A DNA stretch of 64,000 nucleotides. It comes from Smittia aterrima (taxonomy: Eukaryota > Arthropoda > Insecta > Diptera > Chironomidae). Location of the stretch: the NCBI GenBank assembly GCA_033063855.1, contig CP093831.1, positions 17,112,001 through 17,176,000 on the forward strand, written 5' to 3'. The position numbers and the translations under genes are program-made. Below, one piece after another: positions 37,137-48,699 of this stretch (the stretch's first letter is position 1; every line of letters begins with the position of its first letter). The notes under the pieces were generated by a model, which saw nothing but the letters and a program-made list of their open reading frames with translations, did no database searches and was not told where the DNA came from.

Positions 37137-38777
37137 TTACTGCTTTGACTTTGCTGGCTTTCCTCGGGCAAAATCAGATATTTTTTTCGCCAAGTCAGAG
37201 GCAAGTCTATCGTCAGAAGATGAGCGAGCATTTTTTCCGACTTTACTTGTCTTTTTTGCGTTGTTGTTTCCGCTAGAAGTTGATTTCTCGGTGGATGTGG
37301 AAGTATTGGCTCGATGAGACTTCTTGGCGTTGTTGTGGCTTCTTGAAATAAGAGATTCTTCAACAGAAACATCTGATGCATCATCGACTCTTGCTGAGCT
37401 TCGATATGATTTCTTTTTGGTTGAACTGTGGTCGACGGGGCTGTTGTGCTTTTTGGAAGCTTTTCTAGAATCCTCCCCAAGTTTATTATGCTTCTTCTCA
37501 GCTTTGCGAGTCTTAAGGTTGACAACAGCTTCTGTGGATTCGTCGGAGTTTTCTTCAACGGTGCCCCGAGTCTTAGATTTTTTCGAAGATTTTCTTTGAG
37601 ACACTGAAGGTTCTGACTCAACGGAATTGTCTTCGGATCGCATTGGAAATGTGCCGTCGGGTTCGACCTGATATTTCTCGAAAAGCTCTTGAAGTTGCTT
37701 CATGAAGTCTTGATGTGAGGTCTCATCTAGTTCTTCTGGTTCATCTTCTTGTTCGTTGTCAATTTGTGAAATAGCTCGAGGTCTGATTGTGATTTTCTTC
37801 GGCGATGTTTGTTTCTTCATGGGAACTTTCTCGGATTTCTTCAATTTCAAATGTTCTTTAAGAATCGTAAGAATTTGATCGTTCAACTTATCGTTTTCAT
37901 TTGATTTTCTTGATTTCAAAGGCTTTGAAGTCGTCGTTTTTGGCTTTGGAGTTAAGTCGGAAGCATCAATCTCAACGGATTCCGACTCAGATTCTGAGAT
38001 TTGATTTCTTTTGATGTTGTTATTTCTCTCAGCTCGTTTAACTGTGTCACCGTTAAACTCTTGCAACGTTGGATCTGCTGGTTGAACTGGAGGTTGGCAA
38101 GGAATTCGTTCCAAGATCTTGTTCAACATAATGTCATATTTGCGATGGAAGCAAACGATGTCGTCTTTGTTAGCGAGAGCTTCATCAATGAGTTCTTCAT
38201 CACTGTCCAAGCTTTTTGCGATCATAGCTTCAGTGGTCGTGGCTTCTGTGGTCGTCGTTGTAGCTTGAGTAGTCGTAGTTGTTTTCTTACAAACACATTT
38301 CTTGTAATTATCAATTTGAGACTTTAAAGCTGATTCGAAAGCGTTGAGAACATTCTGATAAGTTTTCTTGTAGCAAGTTTTCTTGTCACCTGATGTTTCG
38401 TCTCCAATTGCAACAATTTTTGCTTCGTCAACGTCTTCGTGTGACTCGTGCGATTCAAAATCTTCGTCAACATTCTCACGTTTCACTGTTTTTCGTTGAT
38501 CAACGGCTTCCATAGGATTGACTCGTTTAGCAAATCTTTCCTTGATCAAAGCTTCGAGAAGTTCTGCGTTGATATCTTCCATGCTTTCGCTGTCCTCTTC
38601 GATCTTATAAGTCCAAGTCTTGTTGCTGTGTTTAGTTTGAATTTCGCTGTTTGGTCGATAAGCAAGCATAACTGCCATGTTACTGTGCTTCTTTTCACCG
38701 CGACTCGATGCTTGAGCTGAATCAACTGAATTCAACAAAACAAATGCCACCGAAAATAAAACAACAAACGCTTTCAT
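37137..38777 (-). CDS. Secreted Lys/Ser/Glu-rich low-complexity protein
   Basis: A single 546-codon frame. MKAFVVLFSVAFVLLNSVDS is a signal peptide. The mature part is hydrophilic and dominated by Lys, Ser, Glu, Asp and Thr, with SESESES and poly-Thr stretches and an SR/SK-rich C-terminal third. Five cysteines lie in the first half (KKTCYKK, KKCVCKK, DIVCFHR, RIPCQPP), suggesting a small disulfide-bonded or cross-linked module. No known domain is recognised. It could be a salivary silk, cuticular or other matrix protein; in chironomids, secreted lysine-rich proteins with sparse cysteines are silk components, but this is only an analogy. A TATA box lies 75 bp upstream, as expected for a strongly expressed tissue-specific gene. 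Confidence 0.8.
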   Translation of the reverse strand: MKAFVVLFSVAFVLLNSVDSAQASSRGEKKHSNMAVMLAYRPNSEIQTKHSNKTWTYKIEEDSESMEDINAELLEALIKERFAKRVNPMEAVDQRKTVKRENVDEDFESHESHEDVDEAKIVAIGDETSGDKKTCYKKTYQNVLNAFESALKSQIDNYKKCVCKKTTTTTQATTTTTEATTTEAMIAKSLDSDEELIDEALANKDDIVCFHRKYDIMLNKILERIPCQPPVQPADPTLQEFNGDTVKRAERNNNIKRNQISESESESVEIDASDLTPKPKTTTSKPLKSRKSNENDKLNDQILTILKEHLKLKKSEKVPMKKQTSPKKITIRPRAISQIDNEQEDEPEELDETSHQDFMKQLQELFEKYQVEPDGTFPMRSEDNSVESEPSVSQRKSSKKSKTRGTVEENSDESTEAVVNLKTRKAEKKHNKLGEDSRKASKKHNSPVDHSSTKKKSYRSSARVDDASDVSVEESLISRSHNNAKKSHRANTSTSTEKSTSSGNNNAKKTSKVGKNARSSSDDRLASDLAKKISDFARGKPAKSKQ

Positions 38778-38851
38778 GATTAGATGTCACTTGATACTGT
38801 TGAATGTCTCACAAATCAAAGTTGTATGATTCTGTCTCTAATTTTCTGCGA

Positions 38852-38858
38852 TTTTATA
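38852..38858 (-). promoter_or_regulatory. TATA box of the secreted low-complexity protein gene
   Basis: TATAAAA on the minus strand 75 bp upstream of the ATG at 38777, leaving room for a start site near 38825 and a ~45 bp leader. Confidence 0.55.
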
Positions 38859-39290
38859 TTCGACATTTCTGTCTATGCAATGCAGAAAAGCTTCAATGAG
38901 CTTCAATGAAAGTTGCTTTGCTTAAGTGGAGAAACTGAAGCTTGCAAAAAATAATTTTCAATGCGTTTTAAAGTTGCTCACACAGTTCTTTTGATCACGA
39001 TCGGTGAAGAGAGGTTTACGCTTCTCATTAAAAGTCTTCATCCTTCAGTGTCAAACGGACGGCAAGTCTTCATGAAGTAAAACGAAATTCCATAACGGCA
39101 ACGAAGGGGTCCCTTTAACAGTTGTAACGAACACCATCGTTTCAAAAACCGGTCTTCGTTTTCAAACATCATCATCGACCCTGTCTAAAACTTTTACTCG
39201 CTCAGTTCTGTGTTTCTTCGATTCATTCCAAATGTTTCTGAATAATTAAATAACAGTTTTGTGACTTTAAAAGACTTCTTCTGTGTTAAA

Positions 39291-40796
39291 ATGTCGTCTC
39301 TTTTCCGATATTTTGCTATCGCGGCGTTTATAGCTTTGTTTTCAATAATTTTTCAAGCATATTTTTTTCATTCGAGATCTTTAATGAATTTAACTTCGAT
39401 TCTACAAGAATTAGTGCAACTTGAATCAAATCATGCTATAAATCTAAAGGAGAAGCCTCGCGTAGTTGTTGCTTATGGAAGCTGCAGTGATTTAACAGTT
39501 CGTGCCATTGAATTCTTAAATTATACCGAAAGTTTAAAAACATTTGAGACTCGTGACGAATCCGATGACGAGATTCACTCCTACGACGAGTTCATGAGAA
39601 GTTTCATGTTTTACTTCTCAAAAGGAGCTGCTGCTGAGCGTTACACGCCGAACAAGGAGTTGTTCAAGAACATTGTTGCAGCAGCAAAGAAATTGCCTTG
39701 GAGTCGATGGGAGCTAGGTGGCAATGCTCCTGTGATGGGAAAAAGATTTCATCTGGAAGGAGCAAAAGTATTAATCGCATCAACAATGTCCAATAAGCAG
39801 CGATCGCATTTAGTCAAAGGAATTGATGTGACTGAGTTTGAACCTTCTGAAGACTTTGATGATGACATTCATCTGATCTTGGAATATAAGACTGGTGATA
39901 AGTTTGGCGAGCAAAAAGCGCCAAGAGCTAATCGATATATCATCCATAGCGATTCAAACAATCCAATGATCACTTCCCTTGAATTGCTCAATGTGAATGA
40001 CTACAACCCAAAATTATTTGTTGTTTCCGGGTTGCAAATGCTCGACAATTTCCCGTTCAAACCAACAACGGTGAGGAGTGAACGAATGTCGGGAGTCAGA
40101 AAACAGATGACAAGTGTTTTACCGTCAACTCTAATACACTTCGAAATGGCAAGTTTTGTTGAGATTGAGCTCATCAATGAATTGTTAGTGAAAGTGATTC
40201 CCTTCGCTGATTCATTAGGAATGAATGAACAGGAAGTCGATAATCTCGTTCATGTCCTTGAAACTGGTAAAATCAGTTTATCTGCAGACTCGAACCCTCG
40301 AGTCGCAACTACTCTAGATCAGATTAGAAAAGTATTCAAGTTCCACAATCGCAAATATTTTGAAAGTATAAATAGCGATGAACGTGTTAGGATGTTGTCG
40401 AGAATCCATGTACATACTCTAGCCTTTCAGCTCTTGCTAAACATCAGAGACAGCAAATGGCTCAACATAAAGAACGCTGCAGCAAAGAGCTCACTGACTG
40501 CACATCGTCACGTCTGTCAAACGAGCTACGTAAATCCTGAAAGTGCTCAACTTATTCTCGATGACTCCTTTGCGACTTCGACTGAATCTCAAGTGGCTGA
40601 AGGTGAACGAAGGCCTTTACGAATTGATATTAAACAAGACGACCCTGTTCCTTGTTGGAATGAAACGATTGCAGTCGACACACGACTGATCGATGTTGAG
40701 ATTTGTGTAAGCCCTGTGTTGGTTTGCAAAGAAGCGAGAAAGACTGTTGGTGCTGGCGACAATATTTCTGCTGCTGGCCTTATCTTACAAATTTAA
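39291..40796 (+). CDS. ADPGK: ADP-dependent glucokinase
   Basis: A single exon of 501 residues; I start at the ATG preceded by AAA and followed by a hydrophobic anchor (LFRYFAIAAFIALFSIIFQA), a signal or membrane segment as in animal ADPGK. The enzyme belongs to the ribokinase-like superfamily: substrate-binding GGNAPVM near residue 143, HFEMAS in the middle, and the catalytic GAGD motif (TVGAGDNISAAG) near the C-terminus. It phosphorylates glucose using ADP rather than ATP and sits at the endoplasmic reticulum in mammals. Lack of introns is notable among the multi-exon neighbours and could reflect intron loss. Length is normal for the family. Confidence 0.95.
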   Translation: MSSLFRYFAIAAFIALFSIIFQAYFFHSRSLMNLTSILQELVQLESNHAINLKEKPRVVVAYGSCSDLTVRAIEFLNYTESLKTFETRDESDDEIHSYDEFMRSFMFYFSKGAAAERYTPNKELFKNIVAAAKKLPWSRWELGGNAPVMGKRFHLEGAKVLIASTMSNKQRSHLVKGIDVTEFEPSEDFDDDIHLILEYKTGDKFGEQKAPRANRYIIHSDSNNPMITSLELLNVNDYNPKLFVVSGLQMLDNFPFKPTTVRSERMSGVRKQMTSVLPSTLIHFEMASFVEIELINELLVKVIPFADSLGMNEQEVDNLVHVLETGKISLSADSNPRVATTLDQIRKVFKFHNRKYFESINSDERVRMLSRIHVHTLAFQLLLNIRDSKWLNIKNAAAKSSLTAHRHVCQTSYVNPESAQLILDDSFATSTESQVAEGERRPLRIDIKQDDPVPCWNETIAVDTRLIDVEICVSPVLVCKEARKTVGAGDNISAAGLILQI

Positions 40797-41002
40797 AGAA
40801 CTTGTTTTGAAACATTCTCAATTTTACAATTTTTATTGAACATTCCTCCTCTTTACCTCTGACGGTGACACGTTTTTAAAGCAAAACTTTTATTGTGTTC
40901 ATGTTGCATAATTAATAAAAATGAATTTACAATTCCAAAGACTTTTTCTTTTATTTATTTTTCACTAAGTTTAAAATTATTTACAAGAAGCATTTTCAGA
41001 TT

Positions 41003-42675
41003 TTACAGTCCCGGCATAATGTAATGAACATTATCCATGATTGCTTGAAAGAGATTTTTTGGATCTCCTTCAGTTCCATCTGCGTTCTCACCATTCGTCA
41101 GTGGCGGGTCATTGTGAAAGTTCAGTTCTGGAACGTAGTTGAGGCAACACATTAGTGAGCCCATTGCACAAAGGATACTGTCGAGTAGCACAGAGAAGCT
41201 TCCAGAAACTGCTATTTGGCCCTAAAAAAGAAGAGAATTCAATTAGACTTCTATGAAAGATTAGAACTTTCTGAATTTACTTCATGCTCCGATAATCTTT
41301 CGCCTATGTTGATTAAACTTTCTCCAAGAAGTTTCAAATGGGCTGCAACATCAATAGGAGCAAGGTCCAATGGTTTGTTAGTTTGTACAACGTTGTTCTT
41401 CGAACTAGTGGAAGTTGAAGGTGAAACTTTGTAATTACTGCAACTGCTCGTGCTTGGAATCAATGCAAATTTTTCCTTCTGCTGCTTCTGAGCATTTTGA
41501 ATCGATTGCGTTTTTGACTTTTCTGACTTCAATAGCTTTTGAAATTGTTTCTGTTGTTTTGTTAATGGTGTCGTTGGACTGGAAGCCGCTGCTGCCGCGT
41601 TCATATTTGTACTGCCTTTGTTTAGATAATATTTCTGTTGCATATATTTGCTTGGTTGTGGTGCTTGACCTTTCGCTCCATTCGACTTCTTGATTTTGTT
41701 TGCTAAACGTTTTGCTCGTCGCTTCCAGTTATATCTGAAATAATATAAAAGTTTATAAATGACAAGATGAAAGATAAAGGACATCTTACTTGACATTCGT
41801 TGGTACATTAGCCCACATTTCTCCTAATCGCTTCGAAACACTTGCGAAATCGAGTTCTGGATTTGTCTGTGAGATTGAATGACGAGCTTCTTTTGCCCAC
41901 AACATGTACGCAGTGTAGCGAGTTTTGCCTTTATCTTTACGCTGCGCTTTTCCCATCACAATCTTCCCATCCTTCATCATTTTCTTCTTCGATGATTTTT
42001 CAGTTATGTAGATACTTCGTCGAGGTGTTGCAAATTCAATTTCAGGATCATCTTCTGTTTTGATTACCATTTGATGGTCGTCTGAATCACTTTCTTGGAA
42101 GTCGTCATCAGCACCATCGAGATCATCTTGATCTGGAGCATAATTATCATCGTGAACCTTTCCTGTATACCCGTCATCATCGTAAGAGTCATCATAGTGT
42201 TTGGCAGGTAAGACATCTGTTATATCGAGACCTGGTTCCATTTTAATATGAGTGAATTGAGTCTAAAATTAATAATAATTTTTTATTAATAAAAGTTATC
42301 TGTTCCAAAAAGAAATTTTCTATTGACTTACCATGTTTAGCTTTCTAGATGCTGAAGCCATTTTCTTTGCTTTTACAGTCTCGATGTCATCAGGCGATGT
42401 AAAATCCATTAGTTTAGTGCTCTTTTTGATCACCCGACCACTTCGGCTCGTCACCCCAGGAATATCGCCATCTAAAAAAATATTAAACAAATTCGTAAAC
42501 TGGATTTATCAAACAGAGTAATTCATCTAAAGAATGTGATTAAAAATGAACTGGAAGATCGAATTGTAGAGAGACGAAGAATTAATAAAGTTTCACAAGC
42601 AGCTTCCAGTTTTCACAATTTTTCAAGTGATTCTCCTGATTTTAACTCACCTCTCGGTGTCCTCGGACTGTCCAT
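41003..42675 (-). CDS. HMG-box protein of the HMGXB4 type
   Basis: Exons 42675-42651 (25 bp), 42471-42332, 42262-41790, 41734-41281 and 41221-41003, 436 residues. The N-terminus has a conserved basic motif (SRSGRVIKKSTKLMDF), then a very acidic region. A single HMG box lies at about 168-230 (RYTAYMLWAKEARHSI … LGEMWANVP … NWKRRAKRL), split by an intron. The C-terminal domain, APIDVAAHLKLLGESL followed by VSGSFSVLLDSILCAMG and ending HYIMPGL, is diagnostic of HMGXB4 (HMG2L1), a nuclear regulator linked to Wnt signalling and the NuRF complex. A later in-frame Met at 42241 could serve as an alternative start, but the upstream exons preserve a family motif, so I use the longer form. Confidence 0.9.
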
Positions 42676-43052
42676 TGTGTTACCTTCCACAGACAACTGT
42701 GTGATCTTCTGGATTCAAGGTAATTTTCCTGGTTCTAACTAGAATTAAAATAACTTTTCGCGCTTTTTAGTTTGTTTTTTTTTAGTTGATTTTTGTTGAA
42801 AACGTGTTCAATAAACCAAAAATTTAATCGTAGCTTCTTGACATTCATCGCAACTGTTGTGAGGTTTTCGCATAGCTTCTTTCTTTTCGTATCGTTCTTT
42901 CTCTTTAAAGGAACGTGCTCCGAGTTTTTCGCAAATTTTGATTACTTAAAGTGAGTTATAAATACTGAAAGTTAATGGATATGCTTCATAAGTTCCTTCC
43001 TTTCATGAATTTCGCTGATTTCGTCCAATGTCTCTTCTCGTTTTAGGTCAAA
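42676..43052. promoter_or_regulatory. HMGXB4/RpL38 divergent promoter and RpL38 5' UTR intron
   Basis: The two genes start in opposite directions. Pyrimidine-rich CTTCTTTCTTTT near 42883-42894 is a candidate 5'TOP start for RpL38. A donor GTGAGT at 42951 and an acceptor TTTTAG ending at 43046 define a 96 bp intron in the RpL38 leader, seven bases before the ATG. Confidence 0.5.
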
Positions 43053-43265
43053 ATGCCGCAAGAAATTAAAGAAGTCAAAGACTTTCTCATCAAAGCCCGT
43101 CGCAAGGATGCTCGCGCAGTTAAAATAAAGAAGAACGAGAACAACACCAAGTTCAAGATCCGATGCTCGCGATACCTTTACACTCTCGTCGTTTTCGACA
43201 AGGAGAAGGCAGAGAAGTTGAAGCAGAGCTTGCCACCAGGTCTTCAAGTCAAGGAAGTCAAATAA
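43053..43265 (+). CDS. RpL38: 60S ribosomal protein L38
   Basis: Seventy residues, MPQEIKEVKDFLIKARRKD through LPPGLQVKEVK, essentially the invariant eL38 sequence and exact family length. It is a small basic component of the large ribosomal subunit. The whole coding sequence is in one exon, with a probable intron in the 5' leader. The AT-rich context gives way here to strongly biased codons (AAG, GTC, CTC, CGC), the sign of high expression, unlike its neighbours. Confidence 0.98.
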   Translation: MPQEIKEVKDFLIKARRKDARAVKIKKNENNTKFKIRCSRYLYTLVVFDKEKAEKLKQSLPPGLQVKEVK

Positions 43266-44830
43266 GCGAAGATCGAGTTGTTCAAAAATCATTCTGATCC
43301 TTACACTATCATCGCTGGATCAATGAATTCAATCTTGTGAACGATATTCCGTGCTACTACAGAATAAAACATCAGTTTACAAGAAAAAAGTGAAAAAGAA
43401 AACAAACAAAAGTTTTGATTTGGGGTTAGGGACGATTTGTTGTTAATTACAGTATGTTAGCTTGTTTACAGTGAGCGGCTAAGTGATAGCGAAATTGCTT
43501 AATCATGTTCCATTGAGAGACACGAAAAGTCGAATTGCACAAAATTGATCAGATCATCAAGTGATCGGTTTGTGAATTTCTTCGATTCGCTCTTCATTCA
43601 TAGTTTGAGTTTTGTCACAATCGTTTGAGATATTGTGTGTGGCTTGAGATTATCGAATTGCGTGAAGATTGAATATGAGAGAGCTTTGAAAGCTCTGATC
43701 ACAAAAAAGCTCTGCCGAATTATCAATGAGTGGCATTGTTATTTTCTCTCTGAAATAATAGATAAGATTCTAAATGACGCTTTAATATATTCTTGCTAAA
43801 CTTTAAGCAAACTATTGCCCATCAACGCAATCTCGTGTCTATCTGACACAAACCGGTAAAGTATCATCAGAAGATAATAACAATATCAGGAAAACCCAGT
43901 TTCACGTAGAAGTTAAATATTTTGATGCGAAAAGGTTTTTAGCTTTGTTTTCGTTCCGGTCGATGCACCAACGACTTCGTTTTTGCTGGAAATTCCCGAT
44001 CATTGATTTACGTTGCTTTCACTGTTGACCCATCAAGGAATTGTTAATTACTTTTGTCATCCTTAGACAACCTTGGACAGAAGCTCAAATGGTTGGAAAT
44101 TTCCATTAAAATAAGTTTGCAAAGATCAGCCTTAGCCAATTAACACTCTCTGTCGTCAGTTCTCACACAAAAAAAGAAGAGAGATCTTAAAACCCTGAAA
44201 TACATAATTCAGATATAATCACTCGCAACGAGTGGTGTTTAGCTAATTAATGCGAATTGAATCCTCAAATATTTCCCTCTAACCGACTGACTCACAATGC
44301 TCGTCGAGTCGAAGTCAATTTAAAATGAGAGAAATTTTCCACACAAATTTATCGCTCGACTTAGATCTCACTGAGATCAGTCTTTACATGAATACACATT
44401 ATCGTCTTCGCAATAATCTCGTGATGAGTGATGGCAGAGAAGAATCTCTTATCAGATGCCATATTTCTCCGACGTCATGTCTCTGAGTCAGTCATCTTAT
44501 TATCTTTTTTTTCTTCTGTAAACGATTGCTTCACTACTCGTCTTGTTTCGTTTATAAATATTTGTCGGCTTATCAAAAAGCAACTGGCCAAATTTACGAA
44601 TGCTGGTGAAGGTCTCTTGTTGCTACTCCAAAGTTCTCAGCACGTGAATGATAATTTGGCGCTTCTCTTACTGATAAACTAAACTACGAAGTGGATTTTC
44701 TCTGTTGATGTTTACTTTGAGATTTAAATCATCCTTGTTATCAGCCAAGACCGTCACTCAAACTGTTTTCTGCAAACTTTCCGACACATTCACGTTTCGA
44801 GACAGTGACAAGGCTCATTCGTCATGCTTG
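43266..44830. other. Intergenic region downstream of RpL38
   Basis: No supported coding exon. The frame at 44428-44682 has no similarity and no splice context. Confidence 0.5.
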
Positions 44831-44831
44831 A

Positions 44832-44911
44832 TATAAAAACAACGAAGGCAGTAGAATATTTCTTAGTGGTCTGCTGATAGCATTCCTTATTGGTTCCCCG
44901 TTTACTTCAAG
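44832..44911 (+). promoter_or_regulatory. TATA box and candidate non-coding first exon of the SV2-like gene
   Basis: TATAAAA at 44832-44838 is followed, about 75 bp on, by a good donor TTCAAG|GTGAGA (last exon base 44911). The next good plus-strand acceptor, TATCTTTCAG ending at 46666, leads into the leader of the transporter starting at 46787. This suggests a promoter here and a 1.75 kb leader intron. Confidence 0.45.
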
Positions 44912-46666
44912 GTGAGAAAATTAAGTTTAAAGTCGAGCGTTGTTACACTTTCGCAATAGGAAACTTTAAATTACGGACCGCAAACTCGTGCCGCGATTAA
45001 AATCATTTCATCTTTTTATTAGCGGTTTGTAATTTCCTATAAAAATTACATAGAGGACAGTTCAGTGAAAGTGTTTAGATATTCTTGATTAATGATTGCG
45101 AAAATCCATCGCTGCCATACGCAATCATCGACGAAGCGAGATCGCTATTTTAAAATCAACAATCTAACAATCAAGCGTGACACTCTAAATGACCATTTTC
45201 CACACAAAAACGAATCTCGATTGTTCGTGAATGCTGTGAGCTGAATGCGTCAGTGATTGATTGGCGTGTTGACTCGTAATTGAGCTTTTCTCATCTATCC
45301 AACAATAAGTGAACTGGAACTTAGTTTGTTTACGTTTAGGTCACTTTTCTTCATAATATCTCAGTCATGTGCTCGCTCTGAGAGCTTTCGAAAGCTTTTC
45401 ATCGGTCGCGGAATCCCCGAAATCTCATGTTTTCTTCGGAGAAGATACGAAGTCGTAATCACTGTCCGCCACACGATTGAAAAAGCATACGAGTAGCTTT
45501 TAGTATTCAAATTACAATAATAAACACATCGCATTGTTAGTTTCATTATTATTTCCATTGTGGACGAGTTTATAGTAGTAACTACACGAAAATTCAAGTC
45601 AGTTGAATTACCAGACTCGACATAACAAGATCGCTCTCAAGACGAATCCTTGAAATCAAAAATATATTCTGAAAAAAAAAAGATTTCTTTTTTGAGTTCT
45701 CGACAAGTTTTTTTTTTAAATCGTTTCAAGTTCAGTGACGCAAAAGCGCGACGTGCTTCTAAAGAATTTCCATTGCAAACTGTCGTGATTGTCGAAACCC
45801 GAATGAAGTCTTTATGAAAGTGATAATATACAAAGTTGGCAAAATAACAACTTTGAAACTTCCAGTAAGTGTTGAACGCTACTTGTGTCTGGTTCAAATT
45901 AAAAGACGAGCTGAAGGTCTTGTTGATAGAAAATTTAAAGAATTTACATGGAACGAGTTGTTTCCGAAAGCTTTCGATTTCCCGGACGTTTAATTTATTG
46001 TTCGAGATCATAAAGTGCGTGCACGGAGATACTTTGTTTTTGGTGGAGAGTCAATCTCCGATCTTATCTCTGATGATTCAATTGTTATGATCGTGATCGA
46101 AACACATTTTCATTTAAATGAAAAAGTGATCATTAAGAATCGCAAACAGTCTGCCAGACTGAGTCTGGAAACGGAATTGGCGAAGGAGAAATCATTAACA
46201 AGAGAAGATTGTGGGAAAATTCTCTGGAAGTTCGCACTGTGTATCGAGAGATCTCACATATTCATCATCGTAGCTCGCAAGACATAAACATTTTAATCAA
46301 ATTGAATTAATTTTGAAGAGCGCACTGACGAAAAAGCTGACTTGACGTTTTATTCCTAATACTAATTGAATTTAAACGATGCTCGCCGCGAAGCTCTCCA
46401 TCTCAAATCCGTTTCCTGCTCGAGCGAAACGCAAACTCTCTACGAGCTAAGAAGTTCTCTGCGTTGACTTGATCATCATCAATCTTGTTAATTGTCCACT
46501 CATTCGAACATCTAACAAGCAATTGCTAATTAGTCAGAGCAACATCTTTCGTGAAAAAGGTTTTCATTTGGCTTAGTTTCGCGCGTCAAATATTGACAAC
46601 ACCGTCTACCTTCCAACTGTAAATGGATGACAAATTTCTTAAACATTTTCGTTATTTATCTTTCAG
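44912..46666. other. Probable leader intron of the SV2-like gene
   Basis: Long stretch without convincing exons. Frames at 45361-46287 on both strands look like chance. Confidence 0.4.
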
Positions 46667-46786
46667 ATTATCAGCTGATCCCAAGCGCGACATCGTTAAG
46701 TTCAAAAGAGAAAGAAACTCACGTAAACCTCATCACATTCAATTCAACTGGCACTAAAGTCATTTACATTATCTGCGCTTCATAGA

Positions 46787-48699
46787 ATGGTAGAAACTGA
46801 TACCAAGCAATCAAAAACTCGTACTTCCGATGTAAAAGACGATATTCAACAAGTAAACGGTGTTGAATCAAACACCATTGAATCGCGACCTGCGATCATC
46901 CAAACTTCATCAGGCGCACTCGTTCCATTCTCAACAGCGAATGATAAGAGCCTCAACGCAAGTGAAGAACAATATCGTCCTTTTGACCCCGAGAGAGGTC
47001 ACAATGTAGCTCAATCGCGTAATCAGCAACAGCAGCAGCCACCACCTTACAACGATGGCATTGCTCGCGCTGATTTCGAAACTGCCATTGAACAGACCGG
47101 TTATGGCAAGTTCCATTACATTCTGCTGGGTATCTGTGGTCTCGTCAGCACAAGTGAAGAGATGGACGTCATTTCGATGAGCTTCATTCTCCCATCGGCT
47201 CAATGTGACTTGAATCTTAATACTCACACGAAAGGATGGCTCAACTGTATCATCTTCGTAGGAATGATGGTTGGAGCTTATGTTTGGGGGTCACTTGCTG
47301 ACTCGCTCGGTCGAAAGAAAGTCCTGATCGTCATTAGTTACATGAACGCCATTTGCATTGTTGCATCATCCTTCTCACAAAACTTTGAACTTTTCATGGT
47401 CTTCCGTTTTCTAAATGGAGCTGCTCTTGGCGGAGCTGGTCCTGTCATTTGGAGTTACTTTGCTGAGTTTCAACCGAAGCATAAACGTGGATCAATGTTA
47501 AGTTTCATGGCAGCCTTTTGGACACTCGGGAACTTGTTGGTCGCTTCAATGGCATGGCTGATTATTCCAACGGAAATCGGATTTGAATCAGAAGCTTTCG
47601 TCTACAACTCATGGCGAATCTTTCTTCTTTTGTGCGCACTCCCATCCTTCATCGTTGCCATTTTATTGATGTATCTCCCTGAGTCACCAAAGTTTTTGCT
47701 GTCGTGTGGACGGTTTGAAGAAGCTTTAGCCATTTTCCGTGGTATCTACGTCACCAACACTGGAAACGATCCATCAATGTATCCCGTCAAGGAATTGCTT
47801 ATCGACGATCAACTACGCGCTGAACTCGAAGACGTTAAGAAGCCAATCAAGAATAAATACAAAAGAATGTTTGCAGACATTGCCGAAAACTCAAAAGGAC
47901 TTTTCCAAGGTTCAATTCTCAAGTTCACAATGGTCTCCATCGTTATTAACTTCACTTTCCACATCGGTTATTATGGATTGATGATGTGGTTCCCTGAACT
48001 TTTTAATCGTTTCGACGCTTACGCTGAATCTCATCCTAATGTTACAAGCGTTGGTGTTTGCGAAGTCACTGAATTTGTTGTCAAACAACACGCGCTCCAT
48101 ACGAACGAGTGCAATGATCACATTCCCAGCACAGTCTTCCTTGAATCACTGATAACAGTCGCAGCAGCCCTACCAGCGAACGTTATTGCCGTAAGTTTAA
48201 AATTGAATGTGATGAATAATCGAACGAATAACAACTGTCGATACATTTAGGTTCTGGGGATGGATAAAATGGGTCGCAAATTCTTCCTCGTCGCGGGAAC
48301 TGTCTCCGCCGGTCTTTGCTCAGCTGTTATGTACTTTGTGACAAACAAAATCGAGAACCTTATAGTTAGCGCCACATTCAGCGCTGTCATCTCATGTGCT
48401 AATGCTGCTTTAGATTGTTTGATCACTGAAGTATTTCCAACACAATTGAGAGCAACTGGTGTTGCTATCTCAATGGTGTTCGCTCGGTTAGGCGGAATCA
48501 TTGGCAACGGTAATTTTATTTTTTGATAATTTTTGTTATCACTTGTCAAACTTTTTCTCTCTCTTTGTTTTTAGTTGTCATTGCGACGCTCTTGGACACT
48601 TATTGCCCGGCTCCAACCTTCATCGTTGCGATTCTTCTCGCTGGTGGTGGTTTGATGTGTCTTCTGTTACCAGACACAACCAGAAAAGCACTTTCTTGA
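46787..48699 (+). CDS. SV2-like major facilitator transporter
   Basis: Exons 46787-48190, 48251-48509 and 48575-48699, 595 residues. A cytosolic N-terminus of about 105 residues, with a short Gln/Pro run, precedes a typical 12-helix MFS core. Motif A appears as GSLADSLGRKK after helix 2. The start of the core, DFETAIEQTGYGKFHYILL, is typical of the SV2/SVOP family, as is the longer loop between helices 7 and 8 with cysteines (VGVCEV, NECNDH). In vertebrates SV2 is a synaptic-vesicle protein; insect members of this large family are mostly uncharacterised and need not be neuronal. The substrate cannot be inferred. The last exon ends soon after helix 12. Confidence 0.9.

Noticed and set aside
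45637..46287. Overlapping frames on both strands in the SV2-like leader intron
   Set aside because: No similarity, no splice-site support, and mutually overlapping frames on opposite strands suggest chance.
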